A stretch of 10,017 nt of DNA from a bacterium (GCA_030647855.1 JAUSIJ010000048.1:1-10017); one strand, 5' to 3'; positions 1 through 6,906 are shown, counted from the stretch's first letter. The notes: generated by a model not told the origin, from the sequence alone. Program-made: numbers and translations.

Positions 1-799
1 AATCAAACTCTATTTCTGGCACACCTTTCCCCGGAATAGTGTGTGCGATTATAATAGTTGGCTTTTCGTAAATAGCTTTCGCCTCCTCAACTGCGTCTAT
101 AATTTCGCGCATATTGTGTCCATCAATCTCAATCACATGCCAATTCCATGATTCCCATTTTGCCCGAAGCGGTTCAAGGGGCATAACATCCTCCGTATAG
201 CCTTCGATCTGAATATTGTTACGATCAACGATACCGATAAGATTATGCAGCTTCTCCTTACCTCCCAGCATGGCCGCCTCCCAGGTCTGCCCTGCTTCAA
301 GCTCTCCATCGCTCATGAGGCAGTAGATCCTTCGCTTGCTTGCTGGACCAAAATCCATTTTGTCGGCAATTGCCATACCAACCGCCTGCGAGAGTCCCGA
401 GCCAAGCGGACCGGAACTTGTTTCAAGCGCCGGTAACCAATCGCGATGAGGGTGTCCTTGCAGTCGCGTACCAATCTTTCGCAGGGTTTTTAATTCCTCG
501 ATGGGAAAGTATCCCGCGTGCGCCATCGTGGCATAGAGCACGGGACAAATGTGTCCGTTTGAAAGCACCAGCCGGTCGCGCTCCGGCCACTCCGGATTTT
601 TCGGATCATGATTTAAGAGCCGGAAGTAGAGCGCAGTAAAGATGTCCGCCATGCCGAGCGGCCCCGCCGTGTGTCCAGAACCCGCTTCAAGAAGCATTTC
701 GATAATAGACAGGCGAATTTCGTTTGCCTTAAGTTCAAGAGCGCTAATATCATCATCCGTCAGAGAAAAACCGATTCGCATGACGCCGATGTCATTCAT
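1..799 (-). CDS. tkt: Transketolase, N-terminal (TPP-binding) region, partial
   Basis: Transketolase moves two-carbon ketol units between sugar phosphates using thiamine diphosphate (TPP), in the cytoplasmic non-oxidative pentose phosphate pathway. I read 266 codons on the minus strand from the ATG at 799; the frame is still open at position 1, so the 3' end is missing. Family motifs visible: SGHTAGPLG (41-49) near the N-terminus, LSNGH (79-83), SSGPLGSGLSQAVGMA (128-143), and the TPP/metal signature SDGELEAG (163-170) followed by RNN (193-195). The family usually has GDG; here it is SDG. The gene starts 12 nt after the rpe-like stop codon and is last in the carbon operon within the window. 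No Shine-Dalgarno sequence precedes the ATG; an extended -10 sits 6 nt upstream. Whether this is a split N-terminal subunit (about 280 residues) or a full-length enzyme cannot be decided here. The family call is secure. Confidence 0.93.
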   Translation of the reverse strand, partial: MNDIGVMRIGFSLTDDDISALELKANEIRLSIIEMLLEAGSGHTAGPLGMADIFTALYFRLLNHDPKNPEWPERDRLVLSNGHICPVLYATMAHAGYFPIEELKTLRKIGTRLQGHPHRDWLPALETSSGPLGSGLSQAVGMAIADKMDFGPASKRRIYCLMSDGELEAGQTWEAAMLGGKEKLHNLIGIVDRNNIQIEGYTEDVMPLEPLRAKWESWNWHVIEIDGHNMREIIDAVEEAKAIYEKPTIIIAHTIPGKGVPEIEFD

Positions 800-805
800 T
801 CAACT

Positions 806-814
806 ATTATATCA
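806..814 (-). promoter_or_regulatory. Extended -10 element directly before tkt
   Basis: On the minus strand the sequence TGATATAAT matches the extended -10 consensus TGnTATAAT exactly. Its TGA is also the stop codon of the upstream rpe-like gene. Six bases (AGTTGA) separate it from the tkt ATG, so a transcript would begin at or next to the start codon and be leaderless. I see no good -35 at 17 bp, which extended -10 promoters often do not need. Promoter function is inferred. Confidence 0.5.
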
Positions 815-1489
815 GGTTAAGTTACGAAACTGCTCTATTGTCTCGAGAATGTTTGGTCTTTCAAAAATGGCCGAGCCGGCCACCAGCCGATTGGCACCCG
901 CTTCAATCAAACGCGGGGCAGTTTCAAGACTCACTCCTCCATCAACGCTCATAATTATATTTGGAAATTTTTCCCTTGTCTCTCGCAATTTAGCGAGCAC
1001 GCGCTCATCAAATGGTTCGCCCTGAAAACCGATCCTTGCGATGCCCATGAATTGCACAAAATCCGCTTTCTCAATAAAAGGGTAAATAGTTTCGTTCGGT
1101 GTTTCAGTATTGAGCGCCAAACCTATCTCGCATCCGCGAGCCTTAACCGAGTCGATGATTGATTCGAGCTTGTTCGGCGCACTCTCAACATGAATGATGA
1201 TCCGAGACGCTCCCGCGGTAATCCATCGATCTGCCTCGAGTAGCGGGTCAGCCACCATAAGATCGAACTCGAAATCAAAGTCCTCCCAATAGGGCAGCCC
1301 TTCTTTTTCCGCAAGAAGGCTCCTAAATCGTGAATCCCGCTCGTTTGTGTAGGGCCAAGTTTGCGACGGGACAAACTTGCCATCGGTAATATCAACCTGC
1401 ACCATTCGAATAAGCCCTCGCAGAAACGAGAGTTTTTCCTCGAGTTCTGCGTACGTTTTAGGCAATATTGCTGGTATGATGTCTGCCAT
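812..1489 (-). CDS. Ribulose-phosphate 3-epimerase-like TIM-barrel protein
   Basis: This 225-residue protein belongs to the ribulose-phosphate 3-epimerase family, which interconverts D-ribulose 5-phosphate and D-xylulose 5-phosphate. Family landmarks in order: IPAIL (5-9), VDITDGKFVP (32-41), DLMVADP (76-82), HVESA (100-104), GLALNTETP (123-131), GFQGEPF (154-160), SVDGGV (181-186), and a phosphate-binding-like AGSAIF (204-209). It is divergent. Rpe normally binds its metal with His, Asp, His, Asp; here the aligned positions look like Gln31, Asp33, Asp76 and Asp183, so both histidines are gone. The segment between residues 41 and 75 also looks longer than usual. The ATG at 1489 is chosen because MADIIPAILP matches the family N-terminus; it overlaps the end of the DUF84 gene by 32 nt in another frame. 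Context between rpiB-DUF84 and tkt supports a pentose phosphate role, but a different sugar-phosphate epimerase is possible. Confidence 0.8.
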   Translation of the reverse strand: MADIIPAILPKTYAELEEKLSFLRGLIRMVQVDITDGKFVPSQTWPYTNERDSRFRSLLAEKEGLPYWEDFDFEFDLMVADPLLEADRWITAGASRIIIHVESAPNKLESIIDSVKARGCEIGLALNTETPNETIYPFIEKADFVQFMGIARIGFQGEPFDERVLAKLRETREKFPNIIMSVDGGVSLETAPRLIEAGANRLVAGSAIFERPNILETIEQFRNLT

Positions 1490-2036
1490 ATTCGTAAAAA
1501 TCAAATTGCTCGAGATGAATAAGCGCCATGCGAAGGGCTTGCTTAGTGTACTCTTTCCGATCCACTCTGCCTTTAGTGAGAATACCGATAGCACCCTCTT
1601 CCGAACCGATAGTTTGCTTATTAGTTAGCCCTGCTTTGTTGATGGCTTGGCTCAGGTTGAGACCCTCCTTCACAACAAGGTCCATAACTTTTTTATCTGG
1701 AAACTCCCAGGCGGATGAAAGTCCAAGATGTGATTCATTTCCGTCATAAATGGCGCAGACGCAGACATCCATGTAGCCGCTCTTTGTCTTGGGAACTTCC
1801 ATAAGCCCAGACTCAATTCCGATACTATAATGACAATCTCTAAAAATATTTTTCGCTCGGTTAATTGCCCCATGGATTGTCTCTTCCAGAGTTTTGGGCT
1901 GATCAGAAATGCCGGAACTTGCTTCAATGCTTTCGATTTGAGCAGCGGCTAAATGCGGATAGTCAAGAAGAATCTCTTCTACTGCCGTAATTTTTGCTTT
2001 ATTTTTTGAACCAATTCTTATTTTTATTCTATTCAC
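1458..2036 (-). CDS. DUF84 inosine/xanthosine triphosphatase (YjjX-like)
   Basis: This 192-residue protein matches the DUF84/YjjX family, house-cleaning enzymes that hydrolyse the non-canonical nucleotides ITP and XTP. Visible landmarks: an N-terminal GSKNKAKITAVEE loop (9-21), SSGISDQPKTLEETIHGAINRA (40-61), IGIESGL (72-78), and GSEEGAIGILTKGRVDR (144-160). Length is normal for the family (about 170-200). The start is a GTG at 2036 that overlaps the rpiB stop as GTGA, so translation is probably coupled to rpiB. Its last 32 nt overlap the start of the rpe-like gene. Why it sits inside a sugar-phosphate operon is unclear; coupling of nucleotide hygiene with ribose 5-phosphate supply is only a guess. 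The last dozen residues, read through the overlap, may be a poorly conserved extension. Confidence 0.85.
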   Translation of the reverse strand: MNRIKIRIGSKNKAKITAVEEILLDYPHLAAAQIESIEASSGISDQPKTLEETIHGAINRAKNIFRDCHYSIGIESGLMEVPKTKSGYMDVCVCAIYDGNESHLGLSSAWEFPDKKVMDLVVKEGLNLSQAINKAGLTNKQTIGSEEGAIGILTKGRVDRKEYTKQALRMALIHLEQFDFYEYGRHHTSNIA

Positions 2037-2527
2037 GGCTGTAGATCATCTACTTTGGCGATGCGACGTTTGTGACGTTCTTCGTTTGAAAAAGGGGTTT
2101 CGAGCCAAAGTTTTACCGCCGCCTTAGCCTCGTCTTCACTTAAAAAGCGTGCGCCGAGAGAGAGAATGTTACTGTCATTGTGTTCCCGTGAGAGTGTAAC
2201 GAGCGTGCTGTCACCTCCATAATAAACCGCGGCGCGAACGCCGGGAAACTTGTTGGCGACCATCGCTTCACCTTGGCCCGAGCCGCCGATAACGATACCT
2301 CGACAATTTTCTGGATCTTTTGAAACTTCGTCTGCTACCGGTGCGATATAATTGGGATAATCATCCTCTTCGACATATTCGAATGCCCCTTTGTCCGCCA
2401 CCTCGTATCCGGCATCAATGAGCGCCTGCACAAGCGCTTGCTTGAGTTTGTATCCCGCATGATCCGCTCCTATGTAGATTTTTCCGCCAAAGGCGGATCC
2501 GCCTTTGGCGGACATATGTTGTGTCAT
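2033..2527 (-). CDS. rpiB: Ribose-5-phosphate isomerase B with palindromic insertion
   Basis: RpiB interconverts ribose 5-phosphate and ribulose 5-phosphate in the cytoplasm. The 164-residue protein has IYIGADHAGYKLK (17-29), DYPNY (56-60), GIVIGGSGQGEAMVANKFPGVRAA (77-100), and SREHNDSNILSLGAR (113-127). The catalytic loop reads GGSGQGE rather than the CGTG of E. coli-type RpiB. It resembles the Mycobacterium tuberculosis type, where a glutamate (here probably Glu87) replaces the catalytic cysteine. RpiB normally begins with something like M-KIYIGADHAG, but here about 14 residues precede that core, and residues 6-15 (SAKGGSAFGG) are encoded by a perfect 30-bp palindrome. The ATG at 2527 overlaps the stop of the upstream membrane-protein gene as ATGA, which favours it; an alternative ATG lies at 2515. 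The stop overlaps the DUF84 start by 4 nt. Confidence 0.95.
   Translation of the reverse strand: MTQHMSAKGGSAFGGKIYIGADHAGYKLKQALVQALIDAGYEVADKGAFEYVEEDDYPNYIAPVADEVSKDPENCRGIVIGGSGQGEAMVANKFPGVRAAVYYGGDSTLVTLSREHNDSNILSLGARFLSEDEAKAAVKLWLETPFSNEERHKRRIAKVDDLQP
2483..2512. repeat. 30-bp perfect palindrome inserted in rpiB
   Basis: The 30 bases are exactly self-complementary about 2497/2498. Each half is also a small hairpin: TCCGCC-AAA-GGCGGA on one side and TCCGCC-TTT-GGCGGA on the other. Its length is divisible by three and it is read through in the rpiB frame as SAKGGSAFGG, just before the conserved core. The outer motif TCCGCC...GGCGGA recurs in the palindrome at 8228-8265, so it looks like a dispersed element, in the manner of the Rickettsia palindromic elements found inside genes. 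Mobility is inferred from this layout only. Confidence 0.85.
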
Positions 2528-2757
2528 AAACTTTTATTTCGATTTTTAATTTTTCCGTAGATCCAGCCCAGTATGATGCCAGTTAGAACAAATTCCAATA
2601 TAAAAGCATAGGGCATGTAATCAAAAGGCGCAAAAACTATAACATCCCATAAACCAGAATAGAAAATTGGTTGTATATAGGGACTAAGAATAATTACTAG
2701 AAAACCTAGAACTAGACCGGTAATCCCTCCCCTCAACCAATATTTTTTTTGAGTCAT
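2524..2757 (-). CDS. Small two-helix membrane protein, unknown
   Basis: I do not recognise this 77-residue protein. It has two hydrophobic segments, about residues 11-31 (GITGLVLGFLVIILSPYIQPI) and 50-68 (YAFILEFVLTGIILGWIYG), joined by an aromatic-rich loop. The tail (KIKNRNKSL) is basic and, by the positive-inside rule, probably cytoplasmic. The ATG at 2757 lies 21 nt after the GAPDH stop, and its TGA stop overlaps the rpiB ATG by 4 nt (ATGA), which supports it being translated within the operon. No ribosome-binding site is obvious. No catalytic motif is visible, so no function is offered. Confidence 0.65.
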   Translation of the reverse strand: MTQKKYWLRGGITGLVLGFLVIILSPYIQPIFYSGLWDVIVFAPFDYMPYAFILEFVLTGIILGWIYGKIKNRNKSL

Positions 2758-2778
2758 TGGTTTTCTAATGGCTAGTTC

Positions 2779-3801
2779 CTAGAGCCTAGCGCCTGTCTTT
2801 ATTACATGCTCTACCAAAGTATAGGTGTACCCCATCTCATTGTCATACCAGGCCATTACCTTTACGAGATTGCCGCCAACCACGCGAGTAAAGGCGAGAT
2901 CAGCAATGGAAGCAAAGCGGCTGCCGATGATGTCCGATGATACAAGCGGCTCCTCGGTAACAGCAAATACATTTTGCCAGCGCGCTTCCCCTGCCGCCTC
3001 TTTTAGAATTTTATTAACTTCCTCCACCGAGACATTTCGTTTTGCAATAAAAGTGATATCAGCAATAGATCCGGCAACGACCGGCACGCGTAGGGCGATG
3101 CCATCAAAGAGTCCTTCAAGTTCAGGAAAAGCCTTAGTCACCGCAATAGCGGCGCCGGTTGATGAAGGTACAATATTTTGGGCGGCCGCTCTTCCTTCAC
3201 GCAGATCTTTTTTGCTCGGACCGTCAACGAGCGACTGGCTTGCCGTATAACCGTGCACCGTATTGAGAACCGCTTTTTCGATACCGATTTTTTCGTGGAG
3301 AATGGCGATAAGCGAGCTCGCGGCATTCGTGGTACAGGAAGCGTTGGAGCTAATATCACATGTTGCCAACTTATCCTCATTGATGCCAAGGAGTACCGTG
3401 GCGCCATTGATTCCGACAGGATCGTCCTTAACCGGCGCCGAAATAACCACGCGCTTGGCGCCAGCCCCGAGGTGCGCTTTGGCTTTTTCGTATGAAGTGA
3501 AAAAACCGGTCGCTTCCACAACTACATCAATGGAAAGGTCTTTCCACGGCAAAGATCCCGGATCTTTTTCGCTAAGATAAACGATCTTGGCGCCATCAAT
3601 AATTAAGCTTGTGCCGTCAATGGTTACATCAAAGCCGCTTTTGCCGTAGACAGTGTCGTATTTGAGAAGATAAGCAATATTTTCGATAGCCGCAAGATCG
3701 TTCATCGCCACCACTTCAAGCTCTTCCCTCGTCCGCGCCAGCTTATAAAACGCCCTTCCGATCCTCCCCGCCCCGTTGATTGCCACTCTAATTTTTTTCA
3801 T
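2779..3801 (-). CDS. gap: Glyceraldehyde-3-phosphate dehydrogenase
   Basis: This is a type I phosphorylating GAPDH, which oxidises glyceraldehyde 3-phosphate to 1,3-bisphosphoglycerate with NAD. The 340-residue length is typical. The Rossmann nucleotide-binding motif NGAGRIGR is at 9-16, and Asp35 (NDL) fits a preference for NAD over NADP. The catalytic cysteine is Cys156 in SNASCTTNA and the partner histidine is His183 in HGYTASQ. The C-terminal motif WYDNEMGYT (318-326) is intact. It opens the minus-strand carbon operon and supplies the glycolytic step that uses the glyceraldehyde 3-phosphate made by transketolase. The ATG at 3801 gives MKKIRVAINGAGRIGR, the usual N-terminus; four Gs lie only 3 nt upstream, too close for a good ribosome-binding site. 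An extended -10 lies about 28 nt upstream. Confidence 0.98.
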   Translation of the reverse strand: MKKIRVAINGAGRIGRAFYKLARTREELEVVAMNDLAAIENIAYLLKYDTVYGKSGFDVTIDGTSLIIDGAKIVYLSEKDPGSLPWKDLSIDVVVEATGFFTSYEKAKAHLGAGAKRVVISAPVKDDPVGINGATVLLGINEDKLATCDISSNASCTTNAASSLIAILHEKIGIEKAVLNTVHGYTASQSLVDGPSKKDLREGRAAAQNIVPSSTGAAIAVTKAFPELEGLFDGIALRVPVVAGSIADITFIAKRNVSVEEVNKILKEAAGEARWQNVFAVTEEPLVSSDIIGSRFASIADLAFTRVVGGNLVKVMAWYDNEMGYTYTLVEHVIKTGARL

Positions 3802-3829
3802 TATCCCCTTTGTATTAATTGGTATTTAT

Positions 3830-3838
3830 AGTATAACA
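3830..3838 (-). promoter_or_regulatory. Extended -10 promoter of the gap operon
   Basis: The minus strand reads TGTTATACT, an extended -10 (TGnTATAAT with one mismatch), 28 nt before the gap ATG. It lies between the reductase terminator and gap, where the operon promoter is expected. A start about 7 nt downstream would give a leader of roughly 20 nt. A second AT-rich hexamer (TATAAA) overlaps it. Confidence 0.5.
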
Positions 3839-3862
3839 CCGCTTGTTTTTCTCCAAAACAAA

Positions 3863-3882
3863 AAGCCGGGTTCCCCCGGCTT
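3863..3882 (-). terminator. Intrinsic terminator after the reductase gene
   Basis: An 8-bp stem (AAGCCGGG / CCCGGCTT) with a 4-nt loop lies 22 nt beyond the nrdJ stop. On the minus strand it is followed by TTTTGTTTT, a good termination tract. The plus strand also has a T-rich tract after the stem (TTATTTTTTC), so it could work in both directions, but no plus-strand gene runs into it. It separates the reductase from the gap operon. Confidence 0.8.
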
Positions 3883-3904
3883 ATTTTTTCTTTCTAAGTA
3901 CGAC

Positions 3905-6205
3905 TTAAACAATCTCACAAACGCCTCCCGCGCAGGCCAGCTCCTTTCTCGCTTCACTTTCATCCTGCTTCTCATACGTGATGATCTTCGAGTAGTCGAT
4001 ATCCTCAAACCGTTTCATAAGCTCGACGTACGTCTTTTCATCAATCGCTTCGTAGGGTGCCAGTTTATAGACATGATTCGAGCGCGGCAAGAAGGAGAGA
4101 CCACCGATAATTTCCCAATTTTCGTAGAGCCAGTGCGCTACAGTGATCCACTCGTCCTCTCCGACCGAAATCGTCACTGATGGATTGTGCTCTGTATAGT
4201 GGAGTTTTACCATCTTCCAATGCTCAAGTTGTTCGAGAGCGGATATGTCATCGCGATAGATAGAATTTTTCGGCGCTTTGACGGGAAATTCCAAAACATA
4301 GGTCGTGGCATTTTCCGCCGACTGCCCCACTTCCGGATGGAACGGCACTCCTTGATCGCGAAGCATCTTGAAGAGCGAGTCAGTAGAGGAAATTCTTACT
4401 CGTCGAATGTAGTACGGCGCGTGGCGAGCGTGCATGCCGGAGGCGCAGTCAACCATTTGCGAGAGTGTACCGGATGGTTTGACGCAGGTAATGCAGCTTG
4501 AGGAGTTGATGCCGAAGCGCTTGGCGTACTGCTCATTTACTTTGATCGTTTCCTTTTTCAGTTTCTCGAGCACTTGGGGCTCGCGCACCGCCGGCGAATC
4601 CCACTGGCCGGTAATTGAAACCCCGAGCAGCCGCTCTGCTTCACAGTGCTCCTTCCACTCTTTTGAAAGATACGGGAAATTGGTGAGAGAAGACTGGTAG
4701 GTGCCGAGAATGGTCGCCACTCGGACCTTGCGCATGAGAGTCGCCTCCGTATCCCCTGCTCGCGCCACCACTTCGGAAAGGTTGCAGAACTGCTTTGATT
4801 GGAGAATAATTTCCCCACACGGATTGGTGCCTAGAGCGCTCATATCACCGCCGAGCTTTTTGACGCGCCGCTCGGGCAGGGTCTTTGCGAGGCCTCCCCG
4901 ATTGAAAATTCCCCTCTCCCCGCTGCCGCTTTTCATCAGAGCGACCCACTCATCCATAAACTCAGTGTTACTTGGCTTCTCTGTATATACGGCGGAGTTG
5001 TTGGCAAGGCTTCTTTGAGGATCGGTTAAGTAAAACTGGCCTTTTTTCGAGTCGCGAATCTGCTCATCGTCGAGATCAGAGAGCGAAATCATGGCGCTGC
5101 GGCGCACCCCTCCTGAAACCACGATATCACCGATGGTGCAGATAATGTCGTGAGCATCGAGATTAGAGAGGCGTCGCCCTTGGCGGCTAAGCACTTTCTG
5201 CCGCGTAAAGTCGAGAAGACGGTGTAGCGGATCGGGGCCGGAACTTTTTCCTCCCATGGTCTGGAGCCGCGCACCTGCTGGTCGAAGCTTCGAATAATCA
5301 AACTTCACATCGCTACCGTTCGCCCAAGCCTTCATGCCATACGCCAGTGCATCACACCAACCCTCTTTGGTATCAGGGATCACATATGTTGGAAGAGTCC
5401 GTCCAGTTTGCATCTTGATCTGAGGAAGCTTCTGAATATTCTGACTCTCGACAGCAAATCCTACGCCGGTGCCGCACATCGAGATGTACATGATTTCCGC
5501 GAAATCTTGAAAATTTTCCGGAGCGATGTAAGAACAGTTGTACGCGCAGACATTTGTCTTGCGTGCTGCCGGTCCGGCGAATTGCAGGAGGCGCATCGAA
5601 GGCATGGCCTCGTGTTTCAAAATCGCATCGCGCACTTCTTTGTACTCTGCATCCTTGAGCTTCTTGCCCAAGTTTTCTTTCATAAACGCCATGTAGCGAT
5701 CAACGGTTTCGATCCACGTTTCACGCCTGCTCTCACCACCAATCCACCGAGCATAGGTTCGATAGAAGACAAATTCTCCAAGCGGATTTTTAAAATATTT
5801 TTTGCTCTGTTCGGCAAGCTTTTTGACCGCCGTCGGCACTTCGATACCCTCTTTTCGAAGCTCTGCCCGCTTCTGGCGGTACAAAATATAGGCCTTTGAG
5901 GTCTGAACATACTCACTCAAGATAAGTTCCTTCTCCACCGAATCCTGAATTCCCTCAACGGTTGGGATAAAGTTCTTGTACTTCTTGGTAATGCGAACAA
6001 GATCGGCAAAAACTTTGTTTGCCACCATGCTCGCTTCCACATCGGATCCTTCTCCGGTGGCGATCATCGCCTTATAGATCGCATTGGCAATTTTATCAAG
6101 GTCAAAAGATACAATGGTGCCGTCTCTTTTCTGAACTGTCTTGATCAAATCCGACCCTTTCGTCTGAACTTTCTCGACTGTTTGCAGCTTTTGCACCTTT
6201 CGCAT
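3905..6205 (-). CDS. nrdJ: Class II (adenosylcobalamin) ribonucleoside-triphosphate reductase
   Basis: This enzyme reduces ribonucleoside triphosphates to deoxyribonucleotides, using adenosylcobalamin to make the thiyl radical. From the ATG at 6205 it has 766 residues. Residues about 20-115 form an ATP-cone (KRDGTIVSFDLDKIANAI onward), the allosteric activity domain. The rest resembles the monomeric Lactobacillus leichmannii enzyme. The radical site NPCGEI places the thiyl cysteine at Cys463 and the glutamate at Glu465; Cys474 in QFCNLSE is 11 residues on, the same spacing as Cys408/Cys419. The other reducible cysteine is Cys220 or Cys224. The C-terminal CAGGVC (Cys758/Cys763) is the redox pair that re-reduces the active site. 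An in-frame TTG at 6217 could add four residues, but the ATG is preferred; neither has a clear ribosome-binding site. The gene is monocistronic, with its own upstream region and terminator. Activity would need cobalamin from outside or salvage, since no cobalamin gene is seen here. Confidence 0.95.
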   Translation of the reverse strand: MRKVQKLQTVEKVQTKGSDLIKTVQKRDGTIVSFDLDKIANAIYKAMIATGEGSDVEASMVANKVFADLVRITKKYKNFIPTVEGIQDSVEKELILSEYVQTSKAYILYRQKRAELRKEGIEVPTAVKKLAEQSKKYFKNPLGEFVFYRTYARWIGGESRRETWIETVDRYMAFMKENLGKKLKDAEYKEVRDAILKHEAMPSMRLLQFAGPAARKTNVCAYNCSYIAPENFQDFAEIMYISMCGTGVGFAVESQNIQKLPQIKMQTGRTLPTYVIPDTKEGWCDALAYGMKAWANGSDVKFDYSKLRPAGARLQTMGGKSSGPDPLHRLLDFTRQKVLSRQGRRLSNLDAHDIICTIGDIVVSGGVRRSAMISLSDLDDEQIRDSKKGQFYLTDPQRSLANNSAVYTEKPSNTEFMDEWVALMKSGSGERGIFNRGGLAKTLPERRVKKLGGDMSALGTNPCGEIILQSKQFCNLSEVVARAGDTEATLMRKVRVATILGTYQSSLTNFPYLSKEWKEHCEAERLLGVSITGQWDSPAVREPQVLEKLKKETIKVNEQYAKRFGINSSSCITCVKPSGTLSQMVDCASGMHARHAPYYIRRVRISSTDSLFKMLRDQGVPFHPEVGQSAENATTYVLEFPVKAPKNSIYRDDISALEQLEHWKMVKLHYTEHNPSVTISVGEDEWITVAHWLYENWEIIGGLSFLPRSNHVYKLAPYEAIDEKTYVELMKRFEDIDYSKIITYEKQDESEARKELACAGGVCEIV

Positions 6206-6294
6206 GTTTTTCTTCAAAAATTAAAGAAAACTAATAAAAATTGATAAGAATTTATCCTTGGTTCTTCATTTTACAAAAAAATGTGAGAAAAAAC

Positions 6295-6303
6295 TGTGGA
6301 TAA
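6295..6303 (-). promoter_or_regulatory. Consensus DnaA box upstream of nrdJ
   Basis: The minus strand reads TTATCCACA, a perfect match to the strong DnaA box, 89 bp before the nrdJ start codon. Only this one exact copy is present in the 165-bp region; TTATCCTTG at 6252-6260 (plus strand) is a poor partial match. In E. coli, DnaA boxes upstream of nrdAB tie reductase expression to replication. A similar role here is inference. Confidence 0.5.
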
Positions 6304-6327
6304 GGCATTTCTTAAAATCCAGGAAAT

Positions 6328-6350
6328 AAAAAAAACGGCATGTAAAGCCG
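6328..6350 (-). terminator. Likely intrinsic terminator after the DUF192 gene
   Basis: On the minus strand CGGC-TTTACAT-GCCG is followed by eight Ts, 33 nt past the DUF192 stop codon. The stem is only 4 G/C pairs, so it is weaker than the one after nrdJ, but position and T-tract fit. Confidence 0.55.
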
Positions 6351-6382
6351 CCTGTCAAATGAGCTCTCTCTAGCGCCGTCGT

Positions 6383-6862
6383 TCATGGAAGATTTTTCAA
6401 AAAAACGTGGTCACCCACATTGATTTCATGCGCTTTGAACCAGCCGGCGTTTGTTTCGAGCACGTAGCGCGCTTCCGCGGCCGGACGGAAAATAGTCGGA
6501 AAGGTATCCGGCGAAACGGAGTGCTCTAGGTCGACGATAAATCCCCCTTCGTCAAGCCAGGCGATATCAATCGGTATCAACATCCCCTTCATCCAGATGC
6601 CGTAGTAATCATCGCTCTCAAAAACAAAGAGTAGACCATCGCCCTCCGCGAGAGCGCTCGTGCCCGACAACCCTTTTTCTTTTTCCACCGCGGTAAGGGC
6701 GATGGCAGCCTCGATCTTTTGGTCATTGACCATAACAAGGGCCTTACGTGCCTCTATTTCTTGGGGTTTCGGCATCCGCGGCGGAAGCAAGAATGCCGTG
6801 AGCATGAGCACCAAGAAAAGAACCGCTGACAAAAGGAAACTTTTTGATAATCGGTATTTCAT
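6383..6862 (-). CDS. DUF192 protein with N-terminal membrane anchor
   Basis: DUF192 proteins are small beta-rich extracytoplasmic domains of uncertain function. This 159-residue protein starts with a basic stretch and one hydrophobic segment (about 9-27, FLLSAVLFLVLMLTAFLLP), either a signal anchor or an uncleaved signal peptide. Residues 41-153 match the family: an A-T-x-x-E-x-x-x-GLSG turn (56-67), GLLFVFESDD (76-85), the hallmark WMKGMLIPIDIAWLD (90-104), a G-F-I-V strand (107-110), SP (117-118), YVLETNAGW (133-141) and a final INVGD (147-151). The ATG at 6862 is chosen over an upstream GTG at 6919 because it places the basic residues directly before the hydrophobic segment. It is divergent from the receiver gene at 6943 and has its own likely terminator. 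No partner gene points to a specific role. Confidence 0.88.
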   Translation of the reverse strand: MKYRLSKSFLLSAVLFLVLMLTAFLLPPRMPKPQEIEARKALVMVNDQKIEAAIALTAVEKEKGLSGTSALAEGDGLLFVFESDDYYGIWMKGMLIPIDIAWLDEGGFIVDLEHSVSPDTFPTIFRPAAEARYVLETNAGWFKAHEINVGDHVFLKNLP

Positions 6863-6874
6863 TTGATTTTTATC

Positions 6875-6880
6875 ATTGTA
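6875..6880 (-). promoter_or_regulatory. Possible -10 hexamer for the DUF192 gene
   Basis: The minus-strand hexamer TACAAT lies 12 nt before the ATG at 6862. A start about 7 nt downstream would give a leader of only about 5 nt. No convincing -35 or Shine-Dalgarno sequence is seen. Confidence 0.3.
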
Positions 6881-6906
6881 GCGTAAAAATAGGCTGTGGG
6901 TGCGGC

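Noticed and set aside
812..1594. Longer rpe-like start at 1594
   Set aside because: The extra 35 residues do not match the family and would overlap the DUF84 gene by far more; the ATG at 1489 gives the expected N-terminus.
6218..6382. NrdR boxes upstream of nrdJ
   Set aside because: I looked for paired ACA...TGT-type 16-bp sites. ACAAAAAAATGTG at 6273-6285 has only the ends right and no properly spaced partner.
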